Part shown: piece after piece, positions 15,970 to 24,755 of the stretch | How positions within the stretch are numbered: position 1 is the stretch's first letter | Layout: each line of letters opens with the position of its first letter | From: a virus | DNA length: 64,000 bases | IMG/VR virus record: IMGVR_UViG_3300048672_000475 | Location: 1 to 64,000 of that record | Strand: one strand, 5' to 3' | Made by a program: the position numbers and the translations under genes | The notes under the pieces: model-generated | The model's database searches: none | What the model was told of the DNA's origin: nothing | The model's input: only the letters and a program-made list of their open reading frames with translations

Positions 15970-17007
15970 CTACTCGCCAAAAAACATCGTGCTGCTGATC
16001 ATATACTCGATCCAAACTCTAGCGGATGCTAGGTTAGCTTTCTGCAGGCTAAGCCAGTTTACATGCGTTATATGCTTGCGGTTACCCGTCCAGATATCCA
16101 GCAGCCTATCGGAAATGTTTTTTCCGTCTGTAGGGAAAGCGTAGCAGTTAGGTAATATAAACCCTATGCTATCCGATACGATTACCGGTACGAACTCGTT
16201 GACGGAATCAGCAGCCACGATATTAAATGTTTCGGTGAACGATACCTGCATGTTGATATCCATACTTCCGATAACGGCCAAAAACTCGCTCCGTGGTAGC
16301 CATTTGTGCTCTACTAATACCCTGTCTGGGGTGTCGCTAAATAGCGCCCGTAGATTTTTTAGCACGTTGCAGCCTTTCTGCTCGACCCTGGAACTGTTGA
16401 TGTGAAACTCCAGTTTCTTTCCGATGGTAGCTGCAAAACGGATAGCCGCAATAGCCTGGATCAATTGGTTCTTCAACGGGCGTATGGCACCGAAACAACC
16501 TATCCTTACCGTAGTGTCGTCCGTAGTGCCTATGTGCGCCGTAGGCGGCTCGAATTGGTAGTAGTTGGGCAGGTACACCAGTTTATGCTCTGGTATTACG
16601 GCGCGTAGATCGTCCATGCAAAGCCTTGAATTAGGTGCTACCCGGACATTACCAAATTTAGCGTAACCTTTAATCCAATCTATAGCGATGCCCTCGTTAG
16701 CTAAAAAAGGTACGTTACTGTGAATGCGTACGACCCATTTAACCATTGGGTGCAGCTTTTGTAATACCTCGAATTTAGACGGTACTACCCACAGGGCTTC
16801 GATAAATACATGAGTTGGCTTATAGCTCGCAACTTCACCATCGATGCTGTTATTGTCCACAACCTCTACTACTTTTGACTCGATGCCCATGTGTTCGAGC
16901 ATATCGGAGACAAACTTGGCCGAATTGTAAAGACCCGAGGTAAACCCTATTGGGTAAGAAGGCTCGCCGTAATTACATCTTCGTTTAAGGATAAAAAGTG
17001 TTTTCAT
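15970..17007 (-). CDS. GT-B fold glycosyltransferase-like protein
   Basis: 345 residues from ATG 17007, which overlaps the upstream stop as ATGA. N-terminal Rossmann-like half (MKTLFILKRRCNYGE, then VRIHSNVPFLANEG); C-terminal half begins IGCFGAIRPLKNQLIQAIAA and has the GT4-like FTETFNIVAADSVNEFVPVI block where the donor-binding Glu is expected. Such enzymes transfer sugars; here it may modify phage DNA, virion proteins or host surface. No base-modifying hydroxylase or hydroxymethylase is visible in the window. Confidence 0.75.
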   Translation of the reverse strand: MKTLFILKRRCNYGEPSYPIGFTSGLYNSAKFVSDMLEHMGIESKVVEVVDNNSIDGEVASYKPTHVFIEALWVVPSKFEVLQKLHPMVKWVVRIHSNVPFLANEGIAIDWIKGYAKFGNVRVAPNSRLCMDDLRAVIPEHKLVYLPNYYQFEPPTAHIGTTDDTTVRIGCFGAIRPLKNQLIQAIAAIRFAATIGKKLEFHINSSRVEQKGCNVLKNLRALFSDTPDRVLVEHKWLPRSEFLAVIGSMDINMQVSFTETFNIVAADSVNEFVPVIVSDSIGFILPNCYAFPTDGKNISDRLLDIWTGNRKHITHVNWLSLQKANLASARVWIEYMISSTMFFGE

Positions 17008-17255
17008 CGTGTAGCCTTTATAAGTGGGGGTTGGCCTTCTTTCAAATTCCAATCGTACTGCTTGCCGCAGTCCGGACAGACTTTCTTGTTGAACGACCGG
17101 TAGTGGATGATGGGCGCTTTGCAGCACGGTGTTACTGATGCTAGTTCTTCTAGCTGCGCCGCGCGAGCTTTAGCTTTTATTTCATCGGCATCGGGCCGGC
17201 CTAAATCTTCCCAAACATTTCCGCTACTGGCGTACACGGGTATTTCCTCGGTCAT
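17004..17255 (-). CDS. HigA-like N-terminal segment fused to zinc ribbon
   Basis: 83 residues from ATG 17255 (ATGA overlap upstream; ATG 17261 is also possible). SSGNVWEDLGRPDADEIKAK resembles the start of HigA/XRE-type antitoxins, but the HTH is absent; instead CC(17)CPDCGKQY forms a zinc ribbon. Probably a small nucleic-acid-binding protein. Confidence 0.55.
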   Translation of the reverse strand: MTEEIPVYASSGNVWEDLGRPDADEIKAKARAAQLEELASVTPCCKAPIIHYRSFNKKVCPDCGKQYDWNLKEGQPPLIKATR

Positions 17256-17533
17256 CTCCATCCTCGGGCCTCTCTTCTGAGTTTCTTACATTTGCCGGTG
17301 TAGGGGGTATCGAATACCGGCTTACAAGGTTCTAGTTCTGGCACCGGCACCGGTTCGATAACAAAGGTCGAACTCTCTTCCCAGTATACGAGTTCGCCTT
17401 CGCGTAACCCCACACCCTCGTAGTCAGAATCCTTGCCGCCGTACTCTAGTTCTAAAGCTTGCGACGCCTCAAGTAATTCAAAGAATCTATTACTCCCCAT
17501 AGGGGCCGCTATTAACGTAACTTTTGTAGTCAT
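17252..17533 (-). CDS. Hypothetical protein, 93 aa
   Basis: Acidic N-terminal half, a VEPVPVPELEP-like proline-rich linker (FVIEPVPVPELEPCKP) and a basic C-terminus (KCKKLRREARGWR). No family recognised. Its stop overlaps the next start. Confidence 0.55.
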   Translation of the reverse strand: MTTKVTLIAAPMGSNRFFELLEASQALELEYGGKDSDYEGVGLREGELVYWEESSTFVIEPVPVPELEPCKPVFDTPYTGKCKKLRREARGWR

Positions 17534-17544
17534 TTGTCATCCAG

Positions 17545-17760
17545 CTATACGGCCTTGATAGGCACCGATACTTTTATACCGGTTATAACAATGGCTCGCC
17601 CTAGTCCTACTGGAGCCCCAAAGCTTTGGCTAAGCATAAATTCCCCGTCTCTATAGAGGGAAAAGGTAAACCCATCTCCCACTTGGTTAGGTGCGATCCT
17701 TATCTCATCACCCTCTGCCACAACAGCGGGCATATTTGCGGTATTAAATCTTATGGGCAT
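17545..17760 (-). CDS. Hypothetical beta-rich protein, 71 aa
   Basis: Short beta-rich protein (GDEIRIAPNQVGDGFTFSLY). The ATG shares a base with the TAA of the VRR-NUC gene (TAATG). AACTGGAGAA precedes it. Confidence 0.55.
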   Translation of the reverse strand: MPIRFNTANMPAVVAEGDEIRIAPNQVGDGFTFSLYRDGEFMLSQSFGAPVGLGRAIVITGIKVSVPIKAV

Positions 17761-18059
17761 TATCGTTCTCCAGTTTTCAATAATTTAACTATCGCATCCA
17801 CGTCAGCTTTGGTATTGGCGACGTAGCACTCGAAGCCTAATTCCAGCAACCGCCTCGCTGCGCGTTCTTGTTCTTCCCGCAAAGCTTTGCCGGGACGTTT
17901 CAACTCCACGAATACGCATCGACCACGGGGGAGTAGGCATATTCTATCGGGTTCCGAGCGGCGTATTTCGTATTTGTGAATCTGCGCTCCGGGGAACGCA
18001 GCTTCCATTTCTTTGACGAAATACTCTTCAATTTTGATTTCTTTTGGCGATCTACTCAT
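17760..18059 (-). CDS. VRR-NUC domain nuclease
   Basis: 99 residues from ATG 18059. The PD-(D/E)XK core is visible as EPDRICLLPRGRCVFVELKR, with D and the ExK pair, followed by a helical LREEQERAARRLLELGFECY and a VANTKADVDAIVKLL strand-helix. Stand-alone VRR-NUC proteins are structure-specific nucleases, often resolving junctions or flaps in phages. Immediately next to a DNA methyltransferase gene, though nothing marks it as a restriction partner. Confidence 0.85.
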   Translation of the reverse strand: MSRSPKEIKIEEYFVKEMEAAFPGAQIHKYEIRRSEPDRICLLPRGRCVFVELKRPGKALREEQERAARRLLELGFECYVANTKADVDAIVKLLKTGER

Positions 18060-18279
18060 GCCTATCACAACGCGGTTTTGTTAATTCTACAGTACCGTCG
18101 TAATATTCGACGATTTTTCCAGTAAGTAGCAGGTAGTTAATCCCGCTATTGGCAATCGTGCCGCTGTATGGGCGTAAGCGGGTGCGGATTTCGTGCTTGT
18201 GCAGCGGGCCTGATTCAGCCAGCATGCGTGTAACGAGCAGCATTACACGGCTTGAGTCCCTATGTTTGCTGCCAGTCAT
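18052..18279 (-). CDS. Small winged-helix-like protein
   Basis: 75 residues, basic N-terminus, then LLVTRMLAESGPLHKHEIRT and SGINYLLLTGKIVEYYDGTV, a helix pattern with beta wing resembling winged helix domains. Overlaps the methyltransferase start by ATGA. Likely DNA-binding; target unknown. Confidence 0.55.
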   Translation of the reverse strand: MTGSKHRDSSRVMLLVTRMLAESGPLHKHEIRTRLRPYSGTIANSGINYLLLTGKIVEYYDGTVELTKPRCDRHE

Positions 18280-19025
18280 ACCAAATCCCCCATCGCCGCG
18301 ACAGCAATTCGCTGTTCTGCTATTTTGAAATAGGTTTCATCTTTCTCAATGCCTATGAATTTCCGATTTGTATTAACGCAGGCTACTCCCGTAGTTCCGC
18401 TACCCATACAGTTATCCAGAACGACCTCACCTTCATTGGTGTAAGTACGAATCAGGTATTCGCATAATGTCACTGGCTTTTGTGTTGGGTGCAGCCCAAC
18501 TTCTGTGTTGAATTTTTGTACGCTCCTGGGCGCACGTAAGTTGGGGTCGATAAAGCCTGTGTCGGTTCCTACTAACCCGTTCATGACCTCTCTTTTTCCA
18601 GTGTTCGAAGCGTTTATTTTGTACCCCGCTCTCGACTTGCCGCCTTCAGCACGCTCCTGCTTTATTGGATTGTATTGCGTGCGCCCCTCACAGAAAACAA
18701 GCACGTTCTCATGCTCTTTCATGGGCATGTATTTCGTTGTTGCGAAATTACTGCCGCGATTCTTCTCCCATATCCATTCGTACTTGAACCACCTTGGGTT
18801 ACTTAACACCAGTGCAGAGGTGAACGGCTGAGAACCAAACAACACAACAGCGCCATTTCGATTAAGGACCCGCTTATACTGCACCCACAACGACTCGAAC
18901 GGTATTAAGGTATCCCATTTGCAGGCTGTAGTACCATAGGGCAAATCGCACAAAATCATATCTACCGAACCATCTGGTATGGATTTCATTGCTTCTAGGC
19001 AGTCGCCATGCTGTAAATCAATCAT
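18276..19025 (-). CDS. DNA N6-adenine/N4-cytosine methyltransferase
   Basis: 249 residues. Motif IV DLPYGTTACKW comes first (residue 27) and the SAM-binding motif I region VVLDNCMGSGTTGVACV near residue 200, the order of beta-class amino methyltransferases; a small target-recognition part lies between. No cognate restriction enzyme is evident, so this is likely an orphan methylase giving protection from host restriction or epigenetic control. DLPY suggests adenine as the target base but does not prove it. Confidence 0.9.
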   Translation of the reverse strand: MIDLQHGDCLEAMKSIPDGSVDMILCDLPYGTTACKWDTLIPFESLWVQYKRVLNRNGAVVLFGSQPFTSALVLSNPRWFKYEWIWEKNRGSNFATTKYMPMKEHENVLVFCEGRTQYNPIKQERAEGGKSRAGYKINASNTGKREVMNGLVGTDTGFIDPNLRAPRSVQKFNTEVGLHPTQKPVTLCEYLIRTYTNEGEVVLDNCMGSGTTGVACVNTNRKFIGIEKDETYFKIAEQRIAVAAMGDLV

Positions 19026-19255
19026 ACCTGGCCCTCAATCAAATGGTCGGCCATGCTACTAATTTGCCTCGGCGTCGCTTTCTCCATGCGCTCGTACATC
19101 TTCCGCATGCTGCCGACTTTACGGTGCTTAGCGCGGCGAAAAACTTCTTTGTAACTGCCGCCCAACTCCATCGCGACGCAAGCTTCGTACATGGTGTCGG
19201 CTAGCTCTTTGACTTGATCAGGCTTCAGCCTGAACACAGCGGCTTGTAAACTCAT
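19022..19255 (-). CDS. Hypothetical helical protein, 77 aa
   Basis: Basic helical protein (KEVFRRAKHRKVGSMRKMYE). Both its ends overlap neighbours by four bases (ATGA), inside a tightly coupled run from DHFR to the methyltransferase. No family recognised. Confidence 0.55.
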   Translation of the reverse strand: MSLQAAVFRLKPDQVKELADTMYEACVAMELGGSYKEVFRRAKHRKVGSMRKMYERMEKATPRQISSMADHLIEGQV

Positions 19256-19440
19256 TCTTTATCCTCCAAAAATCCTAAGCAGGTTTCGGCTTCGGGTAGC
19301 TTTAGCGACGACGTGTAGCTTCTTAAAGCGTAATCGTGCTCGTTATCTACGGCCATCGTCAGATACCGCTGGCATTTATACTTGTCGCTACACTTCCAGC
19401 CCAAGCAGCGAGCTACGTCTAACGTTAAAGGTCGTTGCAT
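19252..19440 (-). CDS. Cysteine-containing small protein
   Basis: 62 residues with four Cys, three clustered (RCLGWKCSDKYKC) and one near the end, possibly a metal site. Overlaps the 3' end of the DHFR gene by 16 bp. Confidence 0.5.
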   Translation of the reverse strand: MQRPLTLDVARCLGWKCSDKYKCQRYLTMAVDNEHDYALRSYTSSLKLPEAETCLGFLEDKE

Positions 19441-19958
19441 ACCCTACTCCAAATTTCGGCTCTGTGGCCTCCGGCCAGATAATCTATCCGCTCTAAATCC
19501 CATTGATTCAATCGCATCGCGTCGCGTGGGAAATAAGCCACCTCGTCTGAATCGCTGATGCTCAAAGGCGGGTCTTGCAAAACCACGGTACGGTAGATGG
19601 TATCCGCCAGGGGGATAGCTTCTCGATACAGCCGTTCCCCGCCGATAACAAAGACTTCCTCGTATCGGCCTACTAACTGTAGCCAGCGTAAGGCAGTTGG
19701 CAATGAATCAGTCCACAATACACCTAGCTCCAGTTCGTACGCGTAGTTCTCCACCCTAGACGGGCTAATCACGACGTTCAATCGCCCTGGAAGCGGTTTG
19801 CTACCAAACGATTCAAAAGTTTTTCGGCCCATGATGATCGGTTTGCCCATCGTAAGCTGCTTAAAGCGTTTTAGGTCTTCGGGTATATCCCAAGGAATCT
19901 TGCCGTTGATGCCGATGATCCCTTGCAGGCTGTGCGCAACGATAATTGAGATTTTCAT
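19425..19958 (-). CDS. folA: Dihydrofolate reductase
   Basis: 177 residues, full DHFR length. NGKIPWDIPEDLKRFKQLT is the substrate-binding start, IIMGRKTFESFG the NADPH motif, VFVIGGERLYREA the second NADPH site. It regenerates tetrahydrofolate from dihydrofolate, the by-product of the phage thymidylate synthase encoded 400 bp upstream, so the two form a dTMP synthesis unit. Confidence 0.95.
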   Translation of the reverse strand: MKISIIVAHSLQGIIGINGKIPWDIPEDLKRFKQLTMGKPIIMGRKTFESFGSKPLPGRLNVVISPSRVENYAYELELGVLWTDSLPTALRWLQLVGRYEEVFVIGGERLYREAIPLADTIYRTVVLQDPPLSISDSDEVAYFPRDAMRLNQWDLERIDYLAGGHRAEIWSRVCNDL

Positions 19959-20200
19959 TTAATCGCCTCGATATCAAAAGATTTCCAGAAATTAACGAGG
20001 TCCGGGTGTTCATCCTGCCACGGGGCCTTTAGCGCGTATACAATTCGCGTTAGGTCATCAATTACCATATCCCGATGCGCTAGTTCGGCAGCGATATCCG
20101 ACTTACTGTGCAGCTTTTCGGCGGTCATGGCCATTAAGTGCCGCATGTAATAATTTCCTTGGGCTATGATATCGCGTTCGGCGTAATGTTTTCTATTCAT
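19955..20200 (-). CDS. Hypothetical protein, 81 aa
   Basis: Helical; KAPWQDEHPDLVNFWKSFD near the end. Overlaps its neighbours on both sides within the thyA-folA cluster. No family recognised. Confidence 0.55.
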   Translation of the reverse strand: MNRKHYAERDIIAQGNYYMRHLMAMTAEKLHSKSDIAAELAHRDMVIDDLTRIVYALKAPWQDEHPDLVNFWKSFDIEAIK

Positions 20201-20363
20201 CCCGACCTCCTAAAAACGCCAGAGCCATCCCGATTCCTAAAAATGCAGCTATGACTATCGGCGTGGTATTCGGAAAAGGCTCACAACTTGGGGTTGCCCC
20301 TACCTGAGCTATACTTATGACTACCCAAAACGTGTAGTAGCACGCGGCTAAAATTTTACTCAT
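20193..20363 (-). CDS. Small membrane protein, two TM segments
   Basis: 56 residues from ATG 20363, preceded by AACTGGAGAACACC. Two hydrophobic segments (ILAACYYTFWVVISIAQVG, PIVIAAFLGIGMALAFLGG) with two cysteines. Function unknown. Confidence 0.6.
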   Translation of the reverse strand: MSKILAACYYTFWVVISIAQVGATPSCEPFPNTTPIVIAAFLGIGMALAFLGGRDE

Positions 20364-20376
20364 GGTGTTCTCCAGT

Positions 20377-21186
20377 TTATACCGCAACCGGCGCTTTGAT
20401 AGCCGCATGGTGGTGGTAGTTGATAAGTTCGAAATCTTCGACTCGGTAATCGAAAATAGAATCCGGCTTACGTTTAATCCGCAACTGCGGTAGCGGGTAC
20501 GGGGTTCTAGTAAGCTGCAATTCAGCTTGTTCTAGGTGGTTTAGATAAAGATGTACATCAACGCCGGAGTAAACCAACTCGCCTACGCCAAGATCGCATT
20601 GCTGAGCAACCATGTGCGTCAACAACGCATAACCCGCCACATTAAAAGGATTGCCTAAAAACACATCATTCGAGCGCATCGTGAAATGGCAATTCAGTTT
20701 GCCGTTGGTTACGGTAAACTGAAACATTACGTGGCACGGCGGTAATGCGGCATCGTAGATGTCCATCGGGTTCCACGCTGATACCACTAACCGTCTTGAA
20801 TCCGGGTTTTCTTTTATCTGCGCTATAACATCGGTTATCTGGTCTACCCCATCCGAATACGCGCCGAAGGGTTCTCCGCCAAAATTGCGCCACTGATAGC
20901 CGTAGATCGGACCTAACTCTCCGTCTTCAGGGTCGGCCCACTCGTTCCAGATAGTCACGCCGTTATCGGTAAGATATTTTACGTTCGTCTCTCCGGACAA
21001 CATCCAGAGCAATTCGTGAACAACGGACTTAAAGTGTATTTTCTTCGTCGTTACCAGCGGAAAGCCTTTTGCTAAATCGAACCGCATTTGCCGGCCAAAT
21101 ACGCTGAGCGTACCCGTACCGGTGCGGTCGCCTTTCTGAACACCGTTCTGCATAACGTCTTCGAGCAAATTGAGGTACTGTTTCAT
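20377..21186 (-). CDS. thyA: Thymidylate synthase
   Basis: 269 residues, classical Thy[20 protein letters not shown] at the start; catalytic Cys in [32 protein letters not shown] folate/dUMP region; [17 protein letters not shown]. Converts dUMP to dTMP with methylene-tetrahydrofolate, coupled to the DHFR gene downstream. Being canonical ThyA, it argues for ordinary thymine in phage DNA, with no hydroxymethyl pyrimidine synthase signature noted. Confidence 0.95.
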   Translation of the reverse strand: MKQYLNLLEDVMQNGVQKGDRTGTGTLSVFGRQMRFDLAKGFPLVTTKKIHFKSVVHELLWMLSGETNVKYLTDNGVTIWNEWADPEDGELGPIYGYQWRNFGGEPFGAYSDGVDQITDVIAQIKENPDSRRLVVSAWNPMDIYDAALPPCHVMFQFTVTNGKLNCHFTMRSNDVFLGNPFNVAGYALLTHMVAQQCDLGVGELVYSGVDVHLYLNHLEQAELQLTRTPYPLPQLRIKRKPDSIFDYRVEDFELINYHHHAAIKAPVAV

Positions 21187-21569
21187 TTTTCCTCCTCCAG
21201 TAGATGTCCAAAATTGTCGCGTAGCTCTTTAATATAAGCGTCTGGCAATTCATTTTTGCGTATTCTGGTCCCTAGGCGATTTATAATTTCTACGGCCTCC
21301 TGGTGCCATTTACAAGCAAGTACTTCCGCCTCATGTTGCTCAAGTATTTCCGGTGTGGCTAATATGGCAATCGGGCGAATGCCGAAAGCAATGTCCCCTA
21401 CCTGCAGTCCTGTATCTTTTCTGAACCTCTTAGTTTTTGTAACTACTTGGGTGCGCGTTACTTTAGTCACTATATGCAGCTCATAAGTAGGTCTTAGCCC
21501 TGTCCAATAGGTCCCCACCACCGGCGTTGCTATTTTGTCGCCCTCTTTTACGTCCGCTAGCCCCACCAT
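21183..21569 (-). CDS. Hypothetical protein, 128 aa
   Basis: N-terminal beta-rich part ([20 protein letters not shown]) and helical C-terminus. Its stop overlaps the thyA start (ATGA). No family recognised. Confidence 0.55.
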   Translation of the reverse strand: MVGLADVKEGDKIATPVVGTYWTGLRPTYELHIVTKVTRTQVVTKTKRFRKDTGLQVGDIAFGIRPIAILATPEILEQHEAEVLACKWHQEAVEIINRLGTRIRKNELPDAYIKELRDNFGHLLEEEK

Positions 21570-21796
21570 TAGAGTTTCACCTCAAAATATTCGGCACTTC
21601 CGACGTCTCGGTGCGTGGTAATCAGGTCATCGATAAGCGCGTCCCAGTAGATATTCGGCGCCTGTATCAGTAACATCGCATCCGCTTCATCCACAACTAC
21701 TCGGCATAAATGCCCGTCTCTGACTTGGGATACCAGATAGCGTGAACCTTTGTGGTACACGCGGCTTTTGTCTGTTCTGGCTAATATTTCGGGCAT
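21569..21796 (-). CDS. Hypothetical protein, 75 aa
   Basis: Start ATG 21796 (MPEILARTDKSRVYH) with GGGAGGTG upstream and TAATG overlap; a longer frame from 21871 is unlikely. No family recognised. Confidence 0.55.
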   Translation of the reverse strand: MPEILARTDKSRVYHKGSRYLVSQVRDGHLCRVVVDEADAMLLIQAPNIYWDALIDDLITTHRDVGSAEYFEVKL

Positions 21797-22149
21797 TACA
21801 CACCTCCCAAACGGCTGTATACCTGCACCCACAACATCGCGATTATGCTTAAGATGGCTACTATCCGCCATGCGTTCAGCTTTTTGGGGAGGTCGGTATT
21901 CGTATCGTATTCGGCAAAATACTTATCCTTCCAGCTTTCGGCTTCTGCGTACGCCCGGTCGCGGCTTCGCGCCGCTTTATTTTCCATTTCGATTGCCGTT
22001 TCTACCCGCAGCTCTGCGGCTTCCAAGAACGGTTCTACGTCATCCCACCGAACCCACTCCCCGGAGTCGCATTGTTCCATGGGCCCGAATTTTAAGAAGC
22101 CCTGGTTGTACAGCTTTACGCCGTATTCTTTCGCATATGTAGTTTTCAT
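21796..22149 (-). CDS. Helical protein with C-terminal TM anchor
   Basis: 117 residues. Charged helical body (RVETAIEMENKAARSRDRAY) and one C-terminal hydrophobic helix (AWRIVAILSIIAMLWVQV). The GEWVRWDDVEPFLE segment is common in phage hypothetical proteins. Role unknown. Confidence 0.6.
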   Translation of the reverse strand: MKTTYAKEYGVKLYNQGFLKFGPMEQCDSGEWVRWDDVEPFLEAAELRVETAIEMENKAARSRDRAYAEAESWKDKYFAEYDTNTDLPKKLNAWRIVAILSIIAMLWVQVYSRLGGV

Positions 22150-22150
22150 T

Positions 22151-22393
22151 TTAGTACTCGTCCAATTCTTCCAGTTTTTGATCGTACCCGGCTACCACGT
22201 CGCTAAGTTGGTCTAGCGGTAGGGAGAGGTGATTTAGCAAGCGGCCTATGATTTCCTCTAGCGCTTCGACTTTATATCGTAGGGTTTCTAAGCTACCCTC
22301 ACCGTAAATCCGGTCCATATGATACGAGAAATACTGCTCTGGACTTTCAAAGGCGGGGCGACTTAAATACATTTCGCAAGACGTGAATTTCAT
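22151..22393 (-). CDS. Hypothetical helical protein, 80 aa
   Basis: Helical with leucine heptads (LEEIIGRLLNHLSLPLDQLS). The ribosome site is the CGAAGAGG cassette and a strong promoter lies 40 bp upstream, so it opens a transcription unit. Confidence 0.55.
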   Translation of the reverse strand: MKFTSCEMYLSRPAFESPEQYFSYHMDRIYGEGSLETLRYKVEALEEIIGRLLNHLSLPLDQLSDVVAGYDQKLEELDEY

Positions 22394-22432
22394 TTTGTTT
22401 CCTCTTCGGTGATTGTTGATAGTTCGGAGCTG

Positions 22433-22461
22433 ATACTACAGCCCCGAAGACTATGTGTCAA
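22433..22461 (-). promoter_or_regulatory. Sigma70 promoter downstream of polA
   Basis: Minus strand TTGACA (22456-22461), 17-bp spacer, TAGTAT (22433-22438), in the AGCACTTGACAC context. Drives the 22.4 to 15.8 kb run including thyA, folA and the methyltransferase. Confidence 0.7.
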
Positions 22462-22464
22462 GTG

Positions 22465-23820
22465 CTATTTATGGTATCTGTAAGATTCTTTTCCTTCCGC
22501 TGCGAGGGGCAGACCTTCCGCCCAATCCGGCACTACGGACATCAATTCGCAAAGCCTTTTTACTGAATAAGTGGGGGCGTCTGGAACTTCTGTTACCAGC
22601 TCATCGTGTACCTTCAAAACGATGTCGTAGTTCTCTTTCGAGGCCAGTACTTCACCGTGCTTGAATACATCCCTAGCGCCCGCCTGGGTGCAATTTTCAG
22701 CGATTTTTCCAGCCCCTGTCATAATATCGCCCCATTGTTTACTGAACTGGTTTATGCCTCTGAACACCAGTTTTCCTGACTGCGTGCTGTCGTCTTCTTC
22801 AACGATATCGCCGTTTTCGTCGAAATCACCTTTCTTTTTGGTTTTTCCTATTCGCATGCCAGGGTATGGGATTACTCTCCCGCTTGGTAAAACAATTAGA
22901 ACCCATTTCCCCTTGCGGACCGCTTTGCATTTTCCAAACGGGAACGGCACGTTAGGCACCTCCACCGCGTATCTCATCGCTTGTTCAGCGTCTTTCCAAA
23001 ACTTACAGATCGCTGGGTGCTCTTTACGCCATTGTCGTTTCAAGCAGTCTATCGCTACGAAAACGTCTTTCGACATCCCAAAAGTTTTCTTTGGCTCGTA
23101 GAAATCTTCCCAAGAGCAAAATGAGTCGTCACTTTTTTCTGCTTTGTTTTCCGCCTCTTTGCGATCCATTCCGTCTAACCACTCGTAAAACTTCTCGGCT
23201 TCGCTTATAATCTCTGGATTGGCGTACGGAAGAACCGTATCCGGAAGCGTATTCAGGTCTATCTTATTTGCGAAAGCAAGAAACGCGCCAACTCCACCTT
23301 GGAACCCGAAAGCCAATTCCATCACCTTGCCTATGGACCTCTCCTTATCCCCTATAGCGTCAATGGACATACGGAAAGCCTTTGCGAAAGCTGCGACGTA
23401 TAAATCCGGCCCCTCACGTTTCGGTTTCCCTTTACTATCAAATACCCGATTTCCGTTTTCATCCAGAATGAAAGTGTCGTATTTCTTAAAGGCTTCTAAC
23501 TTCCATTTTTCGCCGGCCAACCAAGCTAAAAAACGGCCTTCGATGTTGGCTAAATCAGCCACAACCAATTTCTTCCCCTCTGGTGCGCAGATAGCGTATC
23601 GCAGGGCGCTGCTGCACAATTCCATCGTGTCGTACCCCAATAAATCTTGTACGCCATTCTTTACAGCGTCAATTCCGGGTATAATGTCGGCTTCTTCAAG
23701 GGTTGGTCTTGGAAAATTCTGTGGCTGTACGATTCGCCCACAATTAGATACCACGACCCCATTGGCAGTGAATCGGTGCCTAGGCCCCGCGTTTATAATG
23801 TCATAGACCTTGGCCCTCAT
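22465..23820 (-). CDS. polA: C-intein fused to DNA polymerase I C-terminal half
   Basis: 451 residues. Residues 1-26 are a C-terminal split-intein fragment (KVYDIINAGPRHRFTANGVV then VSN) followed by Cys+1 of the extein. The extein (425 aa) holds the palm and fingers: motif A VVADLANIEGRFLAWLAGE, motif B KVMELAFGFQGGVGAF, motif C KVHDELVTEVPD. The ATG overlaps the stop of the GIY-YIG gene (ATGA 23817-23820) and has GGAGAGAG upstream. It needs trans-splicing with the N-part (24728-25999) to give a 755-residue polymerase. The penultimate intein residue is Ser, not the common His, and this C-intein is short. Confidence 0.9.
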   Translation of the reverse strand: MRAKVYDIINAGPRHRFTANGVVVSNCGRIVQPQNFPRPTLEEADIIPGIDAVKNGVQDLLGYDTMELCSSALRYAICAPEGKKLVVADLANIEGRFLAWLAGEKWKLEAFKKYDTFILDENGNRVFDSKGKPKREGPDLYVAAFAKAFRMSIDAIGDKERSIGKVMELAFGFQGGVGAFLAFANKIDLNTLPDTVLPYANPEIISEAEKFYEWLDGMDRKEAENKAEKSDDSFCSWEDFYEPKKTFGMSKDVFVAIDCLKRQWRKEHPAICKFWKDAEQAMRYAVEVPNVPFPFGKCKAVRKGKWVLIVLPSGRVIPYPGMRIGKTKKKGDFDENGDIVEEDDSTQSGKLVFRGINQFSKQWGDIMTGAGKIAENCTQAGARDVFKHGEVLASKENYDIVLKVHDELVTEVPDAPTYSVKRLCELMSVVPDWAEGLPLAAEGKESYRYHK

Positions 23821-24755
23821 TTCTCTCTCCGCTTCATGCCTTTAGCGTCTATCGTCTTCATAAGAGATTCCTTTCTAGCGTCTATGTGGGCCCGATACCG
23901 AATAGGGTCTTTTCTAAGTTCTTCCCAAAACTTTTTCACACCCTTGCTGGCCGCAGCTTTTTGAACCTCTCTATCTATTTTTTTCCTAGCGTTCGCGATA
24001 AGTTCCGCGTTTTTAGCTTTTAGCTCTGGGTCGTTCGCCAACGTATTCTTTAGGGACTCGCCTATCTTCTTGCCTATTTCTTTTATTTCCTCTTCGGATC
24101 TACCCGCCCAGATTTTAGTAGTGGCTCTAGCATGGGATAAGTGTATGCCTTTGTGCTTGGCTAGTAATCTTTCCTTCAGAGGTCTAGCTGCCAATTCATC
24201 TCGTTTAGCCTGCTTCGCCCCCGTTGTTGTGTTTACCTTCATAGCGCAGCGCAAAGCACGCATCGCTATTTTGTACGCTTCTCTGGGGTTTTCTTTTTGC
24301 CATTTCTGTCCTCTTTTTGGCAAATGGGCATGTGCCTCTGGGCCTCTAGCTTGTTGAGCATCGCAAAGTCTTTGAATGTACGCAGCTCTAGCTTCAGGGT
24401 CTTCATCTAAACTACTCCAAAACAACCTAGCGGCTTCACTTTGAGCTATTTTTCCTAAACCACCGGATACCACGTTATACAAGTTATCTAGTCCGTGTTG
24501 TGCGATATGCTTTCTTTCCGCCTCACTAGCAATGCCCCTATCCGGGCACTCTTCTAAGATTTCTACTGTGAAAGCGTCTGGGCCAAAATGCAGTATAGCC
24601 TTATAAAAAGGCTTATCCGCGTATTTAGGAATTAGCGCCCTTCTCTTGTGATACCCCCACCTTTCAGCTATCGGCATAGATGTAACGCCTATATACGCGA
24701 TGTTATCGGGCGCCGTTATTTTATAAATTAAGTGTTTTTTGGTGTAGATTCCCAT
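23817..24755 (-). CDS. GIY-YIG homing endonuclease inside the polA fracture
   Basis: 312 residues. The GIY-YIG domain is HLIYKITAPDNIAYIGVTS with ERWGYHKRR and a catalytic-type Glu in the EILEE/SEAERK stretch. The C-terminal two thirds is helical and basic with NUMOD-like repeats (GKKIGESLKNTLANDPE). It lies exactly between the N- and C-intein ORFs, overlapping the first by 28 bp and the second by 4 bp, in a different frame from the first. It presumably cuts intein-less polA alleles and spreads the fracture. Confidence 0.88.
   Translation of the reverse strand: MGIYTKKHLIYKITAPDNIAYIGVTSMPIAERWGYHKRRALIPKYADKPFYKAILHFGPDAFTVEILEECPDRGIASEAERKHIAQHGLDNLYNVVSGGLGKIAQSEAARLFWSSLDEDPEARAAYIQRLCDAQQARGPEAHAHLPKRGQKWQKENPREAYKIAMRALRCAMKVNTTTGAKQAKRDELAARPLKERLLAKHKGIHLSHARATTKIWAGRSEEEIKEIGKKIGESLKNTLANDPELKAKNAELIANARKKIDREVQKAAASKGVKKFWEELRKDPIRYRAHIDARKESLMKTIDAKGMKRREK

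Noticed and set aside
17760-19025. Restriction-modification pair of VRR-NUC and methyltransferase
   Set aside because: VRR-NUC stand-alone proteins are structure-specific nucleases in replication and repair; adjacency alone does not make a restriction system.
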